DNA of 6,294 bases from Pseudomonadota bacterium (lineage in GTDB: Bacteria; Pseudomonadota; Gammaproteobacteria; Acidiferrobacterales; Sulfurifustaceae), in contig CP070641.1 in NCBI GenBank assembly GCA_020354085.1, positions 527,152-533,445 on the forward strand, read 5' to 3'. This document shows, in pieces, positions 5,008-6,294 of this stretch; the first letter of the stretch is position 1, and each line of letters starts with the position of its first letter. The translations under genes and the position numbers were made by a program. Below the pieces are notes generated by a model. The model was not told where the DNA came from. It did not search any database and saw nothing but the letters and a program-made list of their open reading frames with translations.

Positions 5008-6291
5008 TCACTTGCGTACGTGCCCATCCCCCAACACGATGAACTTCTGCGAGGTCAACCCTTCGAGACCGACCGGCCCGCGTGCATGGATCTTGTCGGT
5101 CGAAATGCCGATCTCGGCACCGAGCCCGTACTCGAAGCCGTCGGCGAAACGCGTGGAGGCGTTGACCATCACCGAGCTCGAATCGACCTCGCGCAGAAAG
5201 CGGCGGGCATGCGTCACATTCTCCGTGACGATTGATTCGGTATGCTGCGAGCCGTACTTCGCAATGTGTTCGATCGCCTCGTCCAGGTCGCTCACCACCC
5301 TCACCGCGAGGATCGGCGCGAGATACTCCGCGTACCAATCCTCCTCGGTCGCGGCCTTGATGCCGGGTAAGAGCTTGCGCGTACGCTCGCAGCCGCGCAG
5401 CTCCACGCCCTCTTCGCGGAAACGCGCCCCCAAGGTCGGCAGGATCTTGTCCGCCACCGCACGCGAAACGAGCAACGTTTCCATCGTGTTGCAGGTTCCG
5501 TAACGCTGGCACTTGGCATTGACGGCGATGGCCGCGGCCTTGTCGAGGTCGGCGGTATCGTCGATATACACGTGACACACGCCGTGCAGGTGCTTGATGA
5601 CCGGCACGCGCGCCTCCGCGCTCACCCGCTCGATCAGCCCCTTGCCGCCGCGCGGCACGATCACGTCGACATATTCCTTCATGCGCACCAGCTCCGATAC
5701 CGCGGCGCGATCGGTGGTCTCGACCACTTGCACCGCTTCGGCCGGAATGCCGGCTTGCGCGAGTCCCGCTTGAATGCAGGCGGCAATCGCGCGATTGGAA
5801 TGAATCGCCTCGCTGCCGCCACGCAAAATCGCGGCATTGCCGCTTTTCAGGCACAGCCCCGCGGCATCGGCCGTGACATTGGGGCGCGATTCATAAATGA
5901 TGCCGACGACACCGAGCGGCACGCGCATGCGCCCAACCTGGATACCGGAGGGCCGGTAGTTGAGGTCGGTGATTTCGCCGACCGGGTCGGGCAACTGGGC
6001 GATCTGGCGCAGGCCCTCGGCCATCGCCTCGATGCGCGCATCGTTGAGCGCCAGCCGATCGAGCATGGCTTCGTCCAGTCCCTGGCTGCGGCCAGCCTCC
6101 ATATCCTTGCCATTTGCGGCGATCAGCTCTTCGGCGCGCGCTTCAATAGCGGTCGCCATCGCCAAGAGCGCCGCATTCTTACCAGCCGTCTCGGTGCGCG
6201 CCAATACACGCGCAGCCGCGCGCGCCTGCCTGCCGAGATCGTGCATGTAGGTGGCGATATCAGGAATCGCGGGCGTGGCAGCGGGCTTCAT
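5008..6291 (-). CDS. proA: Gamma-glutamyl phosphate reductase (glutamate-5-semialdehyde dehydrogenase)
   Basis: ProA reduces gamma-glutamyl phosphate with NADPH to glutamate-5-semialdehyde, the second step of proline synthesis in the cytoplasm; the semialdehyde then cyclises. The 427-residue protein has the aldehyde-dehydrogenase-like fold: PLGVVGIIYESRPNVT (125-140), LKSGNAAILRGGSEA (148-162), the nucleophile C267 in RYGTCNTME, and the family signature AIEHIAKYGSQHTESI (339-354). E. coli ProA has 417 residues; the extra length is at the N-terminus. The ATG at 6291 leaves only three bases to the window edge, so the promoter and ribosome-binding site are out of view and a slightly longer start cannot be excluded. 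The partner proB is not in the window. proA next to nadD is common in this group. Confidence 0.96.
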   Translation of the reverse strand: MKPAATPAIPDIATYMHDLGRQARAAARVLARTETAGKNAALLAMATAIEARAEELIAANGKDMEAGRSQGLDEAMLDRLALNDARIEAMAEGLRQIAQLPDPVGEITDLNYRPSGIQVGRMRVPLGVVGIIYESRPNVTADAAGLCLKSGNAAILRGGSEAIHSNRAIAACIQAGLAQAGIPAEAVQVVETTDRAAVSELVRMKEYVDVIVPRGGKGLIERVSAEARVPVIKHLHGVCHVYIDDTADLDKAAAIAVNAKCQRYGTCNTMETLLVSRAVADKILPTLGARFREEGVELRGCERTRKLLPGIKAATEEDWYAEYLAPILAVRVVSDLDEAIEHIAKYGSQHTESIVTENVTHARRFLREVDSSSVMVNASTRFADGFEYGLGAEIGISTDKIHARGPVGLEGLTSQKFIVLGDGHVRK

Positions 6292-6294
6292 CGG

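Noticed and set aside
4555..5235. Plus-strand open frame of 226 codons across nadD and proA
   Set aside because: It is antisense to two well-supported enzymes and crosses the repeat gap; the composition is that of a shadow frame.
4967..5854. Minus-strand open frame of 295 codons within proA
   Set aside because: It is an alternative frame of proA, Arg/Gly-rich, while the proA frame carries all catalytic motifs.

Overview
The window is a gammaproteobacterial housekeeping block. All genes lie on the minus strand, so transcription runs from high to low coordinates: proA, nadD, rsfS, rlmH, maf, rng, yhdP. The order maf-rng-yhdP, the E. coli-like RNase G and the YhdP-type protein point to Gammaproteobacteria. 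The DNA is GC-rich. A sulfur-oxidiser or Chromatiales-like lineage is possible, but I cannot fix the genus.

Layout: proA (5008-6291, complete, starting 3 bases from the window edge) makes the proline precursor glutamate semialdehyde. A 51-base gap of heptad repeats leads into nadD (4294-4956, NAD biosynthesis, TTG start). nadD overlaps rsfS (3881-4294, ribosome silencing factor) by one base. rlmH (3394-3861, 23S rRNA methyltransferase) follows after 19 bases. A 97-base gap holds a second set of heptad repeats. Then come maf (2718-3296, nucleotide pyrophosphatase), a 176-base insert, rng (1025-2545, RNase G), an 89-base gap, and the first 311 codons of yhdP (1-935), which runs off the low-coordinate edge. 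There is no gene-free stretch over 300 bases.

The genes join cofactor and proline synthesis, ribosome maturation and dormancy, RNA processing, nucleotide-pool or division control, and outer-membrane lipid transport. The tight spacing suggests shared transcription. Few starts have a recognisable Shine-Dalgarno sequence.

The unusual part lies between and around the genes. First, the first 12 codons of rng occur twice: once at the real start (2545) and once 176 bases upstream, at an ATGA overlap with the maf stop. The two copies differ only at third codon positions. The upstream copy opens a 59-codon frame that ends in another ATGA overlap with the true rng start. Second, the DNA between the two copies folds into four consecutive hairpins and looks like a structured repeat element. 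Third, two other gaps (rlmH-maf and proA-nadD) carry degenerate 7-base repeats arranged in inverted halves. In the second case the repeats appear to have supplied the first codons of nadD. I see no defence system, mobile-element protein, CRISPR array, tRNA or rRNA.
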